From: Planctomycetota bacterium
Lineage (GTDB): Bacteria; Planctomycetota; Phycisphaerae; Sedimentisphaerales; Anaerobacaceae
Reading direction: 5' to 3'
NCBI GenBank assembly: GCA_026386835.1
Contig: JAPLMV010000183.1
Coordinates: 1-34,819 of the forward strand
DNA length: 34,819 nucleotides
The notes under the pieces are model-generated. The model did no database searches and had not been told where the DNA came from. It saw only the letters and a program-made list of their open reading frames with translations. Positions 17,092-25,001 of the stretch are shown here, piece by piece; position 1 is the stretch's first letter; each line of letters begins with the position of its first letter. The position numbers were made by a program, and so were the translations under genes.

Positions 17092-18072
17092 TTATGTGTA
17101 GAGTGTGCCTGTATTGATTACCGGATGCACCTCGGTTTCACCACATAGTACCACCATAAGGTTGCTGACCATAGAGGCCTTTCGCTCATCATCGAGGATG
17201 ACGACTTTTTGTTCGGAAAGCTCACGAAGAGCCATTTCGACCATACTGACCGCACCGTGGACAATTTTTTGTCGTGCGGCAATAATAGCCTCAGCCTGTT
17301 GGCGGCGAAGCATTGCCTGGGCTATTTCAGGAGCATAGGCCAAATGTGTAAGACGTGCTTCTTCCACAAAGACACCTGCCTTTATCAATCGTTCCAGGAG
17401 CTGTTCCCGAAGAGCCTTTGAAACCTCATCAATACTGCTTCGAAGCGTAAATTCGTTTTCTTCTCCATAGTCATAGACATATGAACTTGCCAGATGACGG
17501 ATTGCAGATTCACTTTGAATTTTTACATAATTCTCGTAGTCATCAACATCAAAGGTTGCCTGGGCAGTGTCTGCAACACGCCAGACTACTACAGCAGCTA
17601 TTTCGACAGGATTGCCGCGTTTGTCATTGACCTTAAGTTTGTCGCTGTTAAAATTCCTTGCTCTAAGCGATATTTTATATCTATGTTTTGGAAAAGTGAT
17701 AGAGATCTGCGGGCCTTTATAATCTTGTTGTACAGTTTTAACGGCTGGGCCACTGGCATAGAAAGGATTGGCCCAATGAAAACCGCTGGTACGAACAGTA
17801 CCGTGGTATGCTCCAAATAAAATCAAGACGCGTGCCTCGTTAGACTGAAGTGTAAAAAATCCACGAAACATGATTAAGCTGGCGATAATAATTAATATGC
17901 TGCCAACCAGATTCAGCCGAGCAATACTTCCAGTTCTTTCGGTTTGAATGATAGTATGCACAAGCAGCCAGATACCCAGGCCGAGCAAAGTTATGTTAAT
18001 CAACAACATAGGCCACCCACTTAAAACTTTAATTTCTTGTTCTTTGCTTGTTTTAATTGTTATCCCGTTCAT
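17092..18072 (-). CDS. SPFH/Band 7 domain membrane protein
   Basis: 326 residues. Two N-terminal membrane helices (about residues 18-42 and 53-73) are followed by an SPFH domain with RGFFTLQSNEARVLILFG and a G-F-H-W-ANPFY entry. It ends in a helical region rich in Ala/Glu/Gln (ARLTHLAYAPEIAQAMLRRQ, then EAIIAARQKIV), as in stomatin/prohibitin relatives. These proteins scaffold membrane microdomains and often regulate membrane proteases; no partner protease is present. AAAGGAAAGG precedes the ATG. First gene of a two-gene operon with the ribbon-helix-helix gene. Confidence 0.88.
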   Translation of the reverse strand: MNGITIKTSKEQEIKVLSGWPMLLINITLLGLGIWLLVHTIIQTERTGSIARLNLVGSILIIIASLIMFRGFFTLQSNEARVLILFGAYHGTVRTSGFHWANPFYASGPAVKTVQQDYKGPQISITFPKHRYKISLRARNFNSDKLKVNDKRGNPVEIAAVVVWRVADTAQATFDVDDYENYVKIQSESAIRHLASSYVYDYGEENEFTLRSSIDEVSKALREQLLERLIKAGVFVEEARLTHLAYAPEIAQAMLRRQQAEAIIAARQKIVHGAVSMVEMALRELSEQKVVILDDERKASMVSNLMVVLCGETEVHPVINTGTLYT

Positions 18073-18119
18073 ATTTAATCCTTTCCTTTTATGGTTTTAC
18101 CTTTTACAGTTTTAAGTTT

Positions 18120-18134
18120 ATATCATAATGATAT
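18120..18134. promoter_or_regulatory. palindrome upstream of the SPFH operon, candidate RHH operator
   Basis: ATATCATAATGATAT is a perfect palindrome (7-base arms, one central base) 48 bases upstream of the SPFH start, inside the likely promoter region. Ribbon-helix-helix dimers bind such short palindromes. The AT-rich setting makes chance occurrence possible. Confidence 0.35.
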
Positions 18135-18391
18135 TATATTGAAATCATAAATCAAGAAAAAAATGGGGTTTATAGTAAAAATTTTAAGAATTTATAAATG
18201 CGTGCAAAAATGCAGTTAGTTCTTTATTTACAAGGTGTTACACAAATTATTATATCAAATTATTTAAATTTGAAAAATAGAACTTTGGCAAATGCGGGTT
18301 AACAGGTGTTGCTGATATGATAAAGACGGCGAAATAGCCGCAAGTCTCTGGTCGTTAGAAAAACGGTGGGATAAAGACCCAGTCCTGCCGG

Positions 18392-18436
18392 ACTAACAAA
18401 CCCTGCCATTGTGATGGCATGGCTAACCGATAAGGA
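18392..18436. repeat. 45-bp direct repeat, copy 1, with stem-loop
   Basis: Identical over 45 bases to 18654-18698. Its centre forms a perfect hairpin, TGCCAT-TGTG-ATGGCA, flanked by ACTAAC on the left and CTAACCGATAAGGA on the right. Just upstream, AGTCC-TGCC-GGACT makes another hairpin (18381-18394) that is not in copy 2. It lies in the 700-base gene-free stretch 18073-18771. No gene on the plus strand follows closely. Confidence 0.6.
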
Positions 18437-18534
18437 TTTGAAGAAAATCAAAAATTAAAAATCAAAATGCAAAATTGTGGAGTAAGACAGTTTTGATGTA
18501 CCCGCCGAAATAAAGAGAAAGACTGCCGGACTGG

Positions 18535-18554
18535 ATTCCTGCTTTCGCAGGAAT
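18535..18554. repeat. short perfect hairpin between the two direct repeats
   Basis: ATTCCTGC (18535-18542) and GCAGGAAT (18547-18554) form an 8-bp stem with a 4-base loop. The word is common as a dispersed repeat in many bacterial genomes, so I give it no specific role. Confidence 0.4.
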
Positions 18555-18653
18555 GACAAAAAGCGGAAGTGGCGGGGCAAAATAGTCGCTGGTCTCTGGT
18601 CGCTTGTTGTTAGTTTTTCTACCGCTCATTCACATTCGCGGCTCCGCAAGACC

Positions 18654-18698
18654 ACTAACAAACCCTGCCATTGTGATGGCATGGCTAACCGATAAGGA
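18654..18698. repeat. 45-bp direct repeat, copy 2
   Basis: Same 45 bases as 18392-18436 with the same central hairpin. The shared GTCTCTGGTCG word also lies upstream of both copies (18342-18352 and 18592-18602), while the sequence between differs. After the repeat, AAAACGACATAACTT resembles the leader of the HTH gene at 20156-20170. Confidence 0.6.
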
Positions 18699-18771
18699 AA
18701 ACGACATAACTTTCTTATACGGCAGGCCCATTCGACAATCTCAGGGCAGGTGCAGCCAAATCGCAGAAATA

Positions 18772-19890
18772 TTAATTTTTATCCAAAACACCCTTCAGTT
18801 CCTTGCAAACGGCGGCAACCTCGTCTTTTTTGAGATTATTATAGAAAGGCAGGGCTATTGTGCTTTGCGCAACAGCTTCCGTAATTGGAAAATCGCCTTT
18901 CTTAAAGCCGAACTTTTCCATCATAAACGGCTGCAAATGTACCGGCGGGAAGTAATTGCTAACCTGAATGCCCGCACTTTTCATCGCATCAAGAATCCCG
19001 GTGCGATTGTTGATCGCTTTTTGTTCTTTGAGGCGAACCACAAAGACAAACCAGCTTATCTCACAGCCTTTCTGCTCATCAGGAACTATCAGCCTGTCGT
19101 CGCCGGTTAGCATTTCCTGATACCATTTCGCGACCTGTTTTCGTTTGGCTTTTATTTCCTCGATTCGTGAAAGCTGCACAATTCCAAGTGCACAATTTAT
19201 GTCGCTTAATCTGTAATTATAACCAAGGCGCTGATGGCTGAGCCAGGAGGCGCCTTTGGCCCTACCCTGACTGCGGAGCGAAACGCACATATCCGCAAGC
19301 TCATCACTATCGGTCAGAATTATTCCGCCCTCGCCGGTAGTCATCTGCTTATTTGGATAAAACGCAAACAAGCTCATCGTGCCGAATGTGCCGGTTTTTT
19401 GGCCGCTTAGCGAAGAACCGAGCGCCTCGCAGCTATCCTCTATTATCGGCAGATTATGCTTTTGGGCGATTTTTGAGATTTTATCAAAACCGGCGGGGTT
19501 GCCGAAAACTTCAACAGGCAGAATCGCTTTTGTTTTCTTCGTTATCTTTGCCTCGATTTTCCCGGTGTCGATATTCATACTCACGGGGTCGATATCCACA
19601 AAGACTGGCGTGGCGCCAGCCATCATAACCGAATTGGAAGTGGCAATAAATGTAAAGGGCGTGGTAATGACTTCATCGCCGGGGCCGATTTCCAATGCGA
19701 GCATACAGAGAAATAGTCCGCTTGTCCCGCTGTTGACCGCCACCGCCCGTTTTTTGCCGGTGTACTTTGTAAACGCCTCTTCAAATTCGGGCAGCTTGGG
19801 CCCCAGCGAAAGATTGGGGCTGCGAAGAACCTGGCAAACCGCTTCGATTTCCTTTTCCGTAATATCCGGCCGAGACAAATTTATCTGCAT
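18772..19890 (-). CDS. DegT/DnrJ/EryC1/StrS-family aminotransferase
   Basis: 372-residue PLP-dependent sugar aminotransferase family protein. Typical family blocks: an N-terminal MQINLSRPDITEKEI, VNSGTSGL for phosphate binding, EDSCEALGS with the cofactor Asp, and the Schiff-base Lys181 in FYPNKQMTTGEGG. Members make amino sugars for lipopolysaccharide or glycoconjugates; the exact substrate cannot be read from sequence, and no nucleotide-sugar enzyme is adjacent. The start at 19890 follows GGAAGGA by six bases; a longer frame to 19938 has no such site. Confidence 0.9.
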   Translation of the reverse strand: MQINLSRPDITEKEIEAVCQVLRSPNLSLGPKLPEFEEAFTKYTGKKRAVAVNSGTSGLFLCMLALEIGPGDEVITTPFTFIATSNSVMMAGATPVFVDIDPVSMNIDTGKIEAKITKKTKAILPVEVFGNPAGFDKISKIAQKHNLPIIEDSCEALGSSLSGQKTGTFGTMSLFAFYPNKQMTTGEGGIILTDSDELADMCVSLRSQGRAKGASWLSHQRLGYNYRLSDINCALGIVQLSRIEEIKAKRKQVAKWYQEMLTGDDRLIVPDEQKGCEISWFVFVVRLKEQKAINNRTGILDAMKSAGIQVSNYFPPVHLQPFMMEKFGFKKGDFPITEAVAQSTIALPFYNNLKKDEVAAVCKELKGVLDKN

Positions 19891-20140
19891 AAAAAATCCT
19901 TCCAAACCGCCGTTACTCCTTCGAACAGCACAAATCACAAAATGTTATTATACTTTTTTACGGCCGATAAATCAAAGACATTCCCACGCTGGTCTTGCTG
20001 ACGATTAGACTCTATCGTTTTTGTTCTCGCTCCGATTGCGCCATTTTTAATAAAACCCAAAGTACTTATGGGACGTATTAATACAGAGAAGGCTGTAGAT
20101 TGATAGTAATTGGAGTTTGTAAGTTTAACACTAAATGCAC

Positions 20141-20162
20141 CCTTATTTAACGCCGAATAAGG
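20141..20162. promoter_or_regulatory. inverted repeat in the leader of the HTH-receiver gene
   Basis: CCTTATT (20141-20147) and AATAAGG (20156-20162) form a perfect 7-base inverted repeat around TAACGCCG, 40 bases upstream of the start codon. It could be an operator for the encoded HTH protein or an RNA hairpin. The surrounding CCGAATAAGGACATAACTT resembles the end of the 45-bp repeat copy 2. Confidence 0.35.
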
Positions 20163-20201
20163 ACATAACTTAGGGTATAGCTAAGAATGAGGGTTAAAAA
20201 A

Positions 20202-20780
20202 ATGGCAAAAGGTAAAAATGTGCTGACGACAGGCGACGTGGCAAAAATTTGCAATGTCGCTCCGCGTACAGTTTCAAAATGGTTCGATAATGGCCAGTTG
20301 AAGGGCTATCGCATACCAGGCAGCAAGGATAGAAGGATTCCTTTAAGCGAGCTTATTCGTTTTATGAAGGCAAACAATATGCCCATCACAGCTCTGCCTG
20401 TGGGCAAAATCCGGGTTCTTGTGGTAAATAGTGATTTGAGCACAGCCGATGCTCTGGCAGAGACTCTGCAAAATAAGGCCGGCTACGAAGTCCAGATTGT
20501 TAAAAGCACCTTCGAGGCCGGCGTAACAGCCCAGAAGTTCGCACCGCATGTATTATTGGTAAGTCTCTTGGCCAAAGATATAGATGCGATGGACATCAGC
20601 AGAAATATCCGCTCAAGCGATGATTTGCAGACCATCAAAATTATAGCCCTTGCGAATAAATTAAGCGATTCGGAGTCCGCCGCCCTTATGCAAAAGGGTT
20701 TTGACGGCTATGTATCCAATGCCGCTGACATCAACGAGGTAATCAGGAAAATTGAAGAAGCGACCGCGATTATTTATTAG
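20202..20780 (+). CDS. HTH protein with degenerate receiver-like domain
   Basis: 192 residues. A MerR/excisionase-type helix-turn-helix (residues 8-56: VLTTGDVAKICNVAPRTVSK, then the YRIPGSKDRRIP wing) is joined to a CheY-like domain (about 69-188). The phosphorylation site seems lost: the expected Asp after the third strand is Ser121 in HVLLVSLL, and the acidic pair at strand one reads NSD. It may therefore be a pseudo-receiver that works by dimerisation or ligand binding. I chose the ATG at 20202 because GAGGG lies eight bases before it; an ATG at 20187 adds five residues. A terminator follows at 20813. Confidence 0.82.
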   Translation: MAKGKNVLTTGDVAKICNVAPRTVSKWFDNGQLKGYRIPGSKDRRIPLSELIRFMKANNMPITALPVGKIRVLVVNSDLSTADALAETLQNKAGYEVQIVKSTFEAGVTAQKFAPHVLLVSLLAKDIDAMDISRNIRSSDDLQTIKIIALANKLSDSESAALMQKGFDGYVSNAADINEVIRKIEEATAIIY

Positions 20781-20812
20781 CAGATTCAATTATTCTCAGG
20801 TATGAACCAAAT

Positions 20813-20845
20813 AAAAAAAGGCCGTCCCCGCGACCGGCCTTTTTT
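20813..20845. terminator. bidirectional rho-independent terminator
   Basis: Seven A, GGCCG, a 10-base loop, CGGCC and six T give an 11-bp stem with U-runs on both strands. It lies 33 bases after the HTH-receiver gene and just beyond the 3' end of the minus-strand cluster that starts at 22963. Confidence 0.85.
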
Positions 20846-20867
20846 ATTTACATCGTTTAATCCATCA

Positions 20868-21080
20868 TCACTTGGCAATTTTGAGACGATGCCTGTCTAA
20901 AAGAATACAGGTGCATATACTATTTTTATCAGACAAAATTGCCGCCTTCGAATTAAAGGCCATAAGAAGATATGGGTCTTTTGTATAACGGGCTTTTGCA
21001 GCAGGCACACCAACAGGCTGAATATCGTACCTGGCACCTGCCACAAGGTTTTTCGTATAAGCCGTGTTTATCGTGTCCAT
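20868..21080 (-). CDS. Possible small protein downstream of the LolA-like gene
   Basis: An open frame of 70 codons from an ATG at 21080 with AGGAAA upstream (up to 90 from a GTG at 21140, which would overlap the end of the preceding gene). It ends 23 bases before the bidirectional terminator. Its composition looks protein-like (NLVAGARYDIQPVGVPAAK, then DPYLLMAF), but I recognise no family. It could be a small secreted or regulatory protein of the sigma cluster, a remnant of a longer gene, or chance. Confidence 0.3.
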   Translation of the reverse strand: MDTINTAYTKNLVAGARYDIQPVGVPAAKARYTKDPYLLMAFNSKAAILSDKNSICTCILLDRHRLKIAK

Positions 21081-21108
21081 ATTTTCCTGTATTAAATCAA
21101 CGGTTATC

Positions 21109-22434
21109 CTATTTTTGTTGCGGTATCTCGGACGAATCACCTATACTTAAATCTCCGTAAATCACACGATAGGTACCTGTATCATCGGATTTCCACCAGC
21201 AAATCGGCTCGTTTGTTTCGCCAAGCCGAATGCCGTCTCCCGCGTAACCCCACTCGCCATAGATTCTTTGCTGCTGGGCAAATACAAGAGCCTTTAGTAT
21301 CTTATTCAGTACAGGCATAGCCAGTTCAAGTTCATCCACTGGGTTACCGCCTTTGGCGAATTTTTCCACCAGTATCGGCTTAACCATGTTTGGGTCGACG
21401 AGGTCTTTAATTGCCGATGGGAAGAATCCATCCGACATTTCCGACCATAAGGCAAGTACTTCAATCAGGCCTTGCTCGTCAGGATTAGACACATCAAGCT
21501 GTTCTTGCTCCACAGCGTAATCAGGCGGCGGCTCGATGCTGAAAAGCGACGGGTCAAGGTTGGCATCCCATACAAAATCGCTTATAACCATAATCATCTT
21601 TTTTACCATACCGCCACCGCCGTAAAACGAGATGCCTTTTGTGATTATCATTTCTCCTTCTTTTACCTCTTCGAAATCATCTGAACGTAAGGCCATCTCC
21701 GGCGATATAATCTCTTTATCCGGATTCGGGATAATTTCCCTTTCTACCCGAACCGGCAGGTTGGTTTTGGGGTCAACCCATACGGTGGTTTTTTCATATT
21801 CCTGCTGAAAGAGGAATACATCGACTGCCTGACCATCGAGCACCTGCTGCCTCGTGAATTGTCCCGTTCTGTCTTTTAGTTTGGTAACCCAATTGAGATA
21901 ATTGAAAGGCTGCTTTCTTTGTTTCATCCCTATTCGTTGAGTTATTGTTGCCTTTTTCTCGTTAGGATACAATTGCAGATCTCTGTTCAGAGCCAAATCG
22001 GTGATTGAAATTGAGTTATTAAAAGTTGTGCGAATATGACCCGGCTCCATTACCATCTCTTCCACTGTAGTGGGAGGATTGTCCTCAGTTTTGATGGTTT
22101 CCCTGTAAGTTACCGTCCTGGCATTATAAATCTGTTCCATAACATCTGCCCAGACGACAGCCGTTCCATCAATCCGTACGCCGAATTGATGCAATCCGAA
22201 AAGTATTCCAATAATTATTACCGCAGCCGCTGCAAACCTTAACATCTTAGTTTTCATAATTGACCCCCATATTCTTACTATTTTTATTTGGTTCGAGATT
22301 TCTTTCTTTTCTGACATACTGACAAAAACCCTGCGGACCCGCTCCATAGCCCGTGCGGTTGACTCCGGGCTGGGCTTGATTTGTGAAATCAACTCTAATC
22401 GGCGCAGAATTTCCTGTTCGTCAGTCCTCGGCAT
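21109..22434 (-). CDS. Membrane-anchored LolA-like protein, probable anti-sigma partner
   Basis: 441 residues. A short cytoplasmic segment (about 1-55, rich in Glu/Arg) is followed by one membrane helix (MLRFAAAAVIIIGILFGL), then a long extracytoplasmic part whose middle resembles outer-membrane lipoprotein-sorting (LolA/LolB-type) folds: VTYRETIKTEDNPP, PNEKKATITQ, LPVRVEREIIPNPD. The start at 22434 has GGGGG upstream and overlaps the sigma factor stop by 14 bases, a sign of translational coupling. Planctomycete genomes often pair such proteins with an ECF sigma factor; the cytoplasmic part would bind sigma and the outer part would sense the envelope. The anti-sigma role is inferred from context. 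Confidence 0.72.
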   Translation of the reverse strand: MPRTDEQEILRRLELISQIKPSPESTARAMERVRRVFVSMSEKKEISNQIKIVRIWGSIMKTKMLRFAAAAVIIIGILFGLHQFGVRIDGTAVVWADVMEQIYNARTVTYRETIKTEDNPPTTVEEMVMEPGHIRTTFNNSISITDLALNRDLQLYPNEKKATITQRIGMKQRKQPFNYLNWVTKLKDRTGQFTRQQVLDGQAVDVFLFQQEYEKTTVWVDPKTNLPVRVEREIIPNPDKEIISPEMALRSDDFEEVKEGEMIITKGISFYGGGGMVKKMIMVISDFVWDANLDPSLFSIEPPPDYAVEQEQLDVSNPDEQGLIEVLALWSEMSDGFFPSAIKDLVDPNMVKPILVEKFAKGGNPVDELELAMPVLNKILKALVFAQQQRIYGEWGYAGDGIRLGETNEPICWWKSDDTGTYRVIYGDLSIGDSSEIPQQK

Positions 22435-22963
22435 CACGTCCCCCTTTTTTTGAATAACGTAATTCTTTGTCACTTAGTAAATATCGAATGTGCATCAGCG
22501 CCTTAAAACACAAGGCACATACCTGATTTGGCGTCTTGCCCATTTCGCCGGCTATATATTCATAGCTCTGCTGCTGGATATATCGCATTACAAATGCCTC
22601 ACGGGATGCGCCCCGAAACTGCGCTATGGCGCCAAGCACCTCTTCTATTTCTTCGTTTTGGGCGAATTTGCTCGACGGGGAAATCAAATCTGAAACCGGC
22701 TCAGGAACATCGTCCAGCCGGCAGGCACTTTTATCTCTGGCCTTGCGCCAGTCGAAAGCCATGTTGACTGCTGTCCTGTGTGCATAAGCAGCCAAGTCTT
22801 TGACCTTATCAAGACCTTTGAAATTGGCAAGTTTTACAAACAATTCCTGCATTAGTTCCTCGGCGATATCTTCGCGCAGCACCAACCGTGCCAGCAACGT
22901 GTGCAACTCCGTCTCTGAACGCTCAAAAACCTCTAAAAGTCGCTGCAAACCACCCTGCAACAC
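22421..22963 (-). CDS. ECF-type RNA polymerase sigma factor
   Basis: 180 residues. Region 2 (DIAEELMQELFVKLANFKGL, then AYAHRTAVNMAFDWRK) and region 4 (SREAFVMRYIQQQSYEYIA, then MGKTPNQVCALCFKALMHIR) are readable, joined by an acidic linker. There is no extra domain. The GTG at 22963 has AGGAG seven bases upstream; a GTG at 22969 is too close to it. It is co-transcribed and overlaps with the membrane protein at 21109-22434, its likely regulator. Confidence 0.85.
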   Translation of the reverse strand: MLQGGLQRLLEVFERSETELHTLLARLVLREDIAEELMQELFVKLANFKGLDKVKDLAAYAHRTAVNMAFDWRKARDKSACRLDDVPEPVSDLISPSSKFAQNEEIEEVLGAIAQFRGASREAFVMRYIQQQSYEYIAGEMGKTPNQVCALCFKALMHIRYLLSDKELRYSKKGGRDAED

Positions 22964-23216
22964 AAACACTCCTGACTAATTCACTTCTATTAGTAAGACT
23001 GTTGACTACGTCCAAACACAACCGGAATTTTGCCTTTTTTTAAAAATTTTTCAATATTTTATAAAAAACGGCCAAAACGTGCTAAAAAGGAGGGTGGGAT
23101 TAGCTCTACGGAGTAGATATTTTTTAAAAATGCTATGCTATGGTAAAAATAGCATACGGCGTTGTTGGACGGCGAAAGGGTTGGATGGTTAAACGGTAAA
23201 ACGGTAAAGAGAAAAA

Positions 23217-23290
23217 TGGTAGGGTAATGGTTCGACTGGTTCGACAAGCTCACCACAGGCTCACTCACCATAAAAGACCCTACCCTACCA
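23217..23290. repeat. inverted-repeat element after the radical SAM gene
   Basis: TGGTAGGGTA (23217-23226) and TACCCTACCA (23281-23290) are perfect 10-base inverted repeats enclosing 54 bases, with further pairing of ATGG and CCAT inside. The interior GGTTCGACAAGCTCACCACA word is a widespread intergenic repeat. It could cap the 3' end of the radical SAM transcript. The rest of 22964-23308 shows nothing gene-like. Confidence 0.45.
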
Positions 23291-23308
23291 GACTCCGTCG
23301 AAATTTCT

Positions 23309-24901
23309 TTATGAAAGCATTATATTCTCCATATAGTCCAGCGCATGGGGATTTTTCTCAAGTACCGTGCAGTAGTCGACTAACAATTTATGTGCCCGAA
23401 AGCGATGCCCTTGGCAGGCGGTTTTTTTGAGAAGTCCGGTCGGCTTTTCTCCATCGGATATGTTAGACCAGCATCCCAATTTGCATGTATGCAGACACCA
23501 GCAATACCGGCACTGGTCTTTGGTAAAGTCCACCCAGTCGCTCAGTAACTGCTTTATTTTAGCTATATCCAAGCCATTCTCGACGTCGCCGATTTTCATA
23601 TATTCACTCTCGGGAACTCGCTCACAGGGCCAGTAGTCGCCGTCGATGCTCAGGTACGTCCGCTGCGTGCCAGGGACACACGTCGACAGCGAGCAGAAAC
23701 GTTCGGGAAGAATTGTGTGATTATGGATATGGCACTGATAAATCTGGAATCTTTTATGGAAAAAAAGCCAGTCCTGCTCGTTCATCTCCCTTTGCAGCCG
23801 GTATGCCGTGGCCGATACATCTGAATTAATCCTGCCCGCAGCGAGATTGTTGATAAATCTTTTATACAGCAAATCGAAGCCGGTTATTTTTCCAGTTGGA
23901 CTAATCTTGCTTCCGACCTGGTCCACAAAGGCCGCCTTTACACCGATATGCCTGTCGAATAAATCGCAGGAAACTAAGAATTTATCCAGAATATCGATAT
24001 CTAACGGCGGCGCCATTACCATATTGAAGCTTAGTTTGTCGTTTGTCCTATATTGCGGGTACTTGTCGAGAAATGCCCTTATGTTGGATGTTACCTTTTG
24101 CCAGGTGGGCAGGCCGTTTTTGTAGCGGCGATACCGGTCGTGGATTTCTCTGGGACCATCTATGCTGACTACAATGCTGAAGTTTTCTGAGGCAAGAAAA
24201 TCCGCTGCATCGCCGGTTAATAATGAGCCGTTTACGGTAATTGAAAAGATAATGTCTTTGCCCCTGTCGCTTTTCTTGACATAGCCGACACATTTTTTGA
24301 TAAGAGGCAGGTTTAACAGTGGCTCACCTCCATAGAAACCTATCGACCTGATTTTGGCAGAGCCGCTTTGCTGCATATAGCAGTCGATACCTTTTTTTGC
24401 AATGCTCCATTTCATTTTTCGTCTCGAAAGGGCATGCCGTCCGGCGTATTGGCCGCTGTAAACACAATAGCAGCATCGAAAATTGCAGTCCTCGGTAACA
24501 AGTAAAATAAGTATTTTGCGTTTATTGTTCAGCTTTTGCCTTATATCATCCTCGGTCATAGTCAGCTCAACCTGCGGGCGATTCGAGAGAAACAAATTTT
24601 TATCCCGCTGAGCAATTGCAATTTCGTCACACGCCGATGAGATTTCAGCCATACTGAATTGCCCGCGATACTTAGAAAAGATTTCTTCTTTGCCAAGTAT
24701 TCCGAAATCGCCGATAATTTCCCACACAACGGGAGTAACCCGCACTATTTTCATCGTATTAACGTCATAGATGTACTTGTTTTCCCTCGTTTCAAACCGG
24801 TGTACAAACGCCGTCGCAGGATTTTCCACAACATCGGAAGTTTTTTCTTCGATGTCAGAGGATAAGGGCATATTTCCAGAACACTTTCCAATCTCAGTCA
24901 T
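23309..24901 (-). CDS. Radical SAM/SPASM peptide maturase
   Basis: 530 residues. An N-terminal domain (about 30-110: AFVHRFETRENKYIYDVNT, then DEIAIAQRDKNLFL) resembles the peptide-recognition element of SCIFF- and sactipeptide-type maturases. The radical SAM core carries CX3CX2C at Cys139, 143 and 146 (CNFRCCYC) and the GGEP motif in FYGGEPLLN. The SPASM domain binds two more Fe4S4 clusters: Cys408, GX4C to Cys426, CX2CX5CX3C at Cys464, 467, 473 and 477, and Cys496. Such enzymes form thioether or other crosslinks in ribosomal peptides. AAGGAAA before the ATG fixes the start. The Cys-rich peptide gene at 25160-25339 lies upstream on the same strand and is the likely substrate. Confidence 0.9.
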   Translation of the reverse strand: MTEIGKCSGNMPLSSDIEEKTSDVVENPATAFVHRFETRENKYIYDVNTMKIVRVTPVVWEIIGDFGILGKEEIFSKYRGQFSMAEISSACDEIAIAQRDKNLFLSNRPQVELTMTEDDIRQKLNNKRKILILLVTEDCNFRCCYCVYSGQYAGRHALSRRKMKWSIAKKGIDCYMQQSGSAKIRSIGFYGGEPLLNLPLIKKCVGYVKKSDRGKDIIFSITVNGSLLTGDAADFLASENFSIVVSIDGPREIHDRYRRYKNGLPTWQKVTSNIRAFLDKYPQYRTNDKLSFNMVMAPPLDIDILDKFLVSCDLFDRHIGVKAAFVDQVGSKISPTGKITGFDLLYKRFINNLAAGRINSDVSATAYRLQREMNEQDWLFFHKRFQIYQCHIHNHTILPERFCSLSTCVPGTQRTYLSIDGDYWPCERVPESEYMKIGDVENGLDIAKIKQLLSDWVDFTKDQCRYCWCLHTCKLGCWSNISDGEKPTGLLKKTACQGHRFRAHKLLVDYCTVLEKNPHALDYMENIMLS

Positions 24902-24949
24902 AATAGTTTCCTTAACAGTAAAAAAAGTTGATATATTTTGTACGGTATA

Positions 24950-24964
24950 TAAGACCTGGTCTTA
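24950..24964. promoter_or_regulatory. palindrome in the maturase leader
   Basis: TAAGACCTGGTCTTA has perfect 7-base arms around one central base and lies 49 bases upstream of the maturase start, after the putative attenuator. It could be an operator for an internal promoter or a leader hairpin. Confidence 0.4.
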
Positions 24965-25001
24965 CAGATTTGGCTTTTCTGCTCTATATCTTTGTCATTC
25001 T

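Noticed and set aside
18300..18440. Cyclic-di-GMP (GEMM-I) riboswitch
   Set aside because: GGGATAAAGACC and CTAACCGATAAGG recall GEMM words, but the hairpins do not form the two-stem GNRA/receptor layout, copy 2 lacks half of it, and no gene follows on that strand.
19379..20008. 209-codon plus-strand open frame
   Set aside because: Mostly antisense to the DegT-family aminotransferase; no domain visible.
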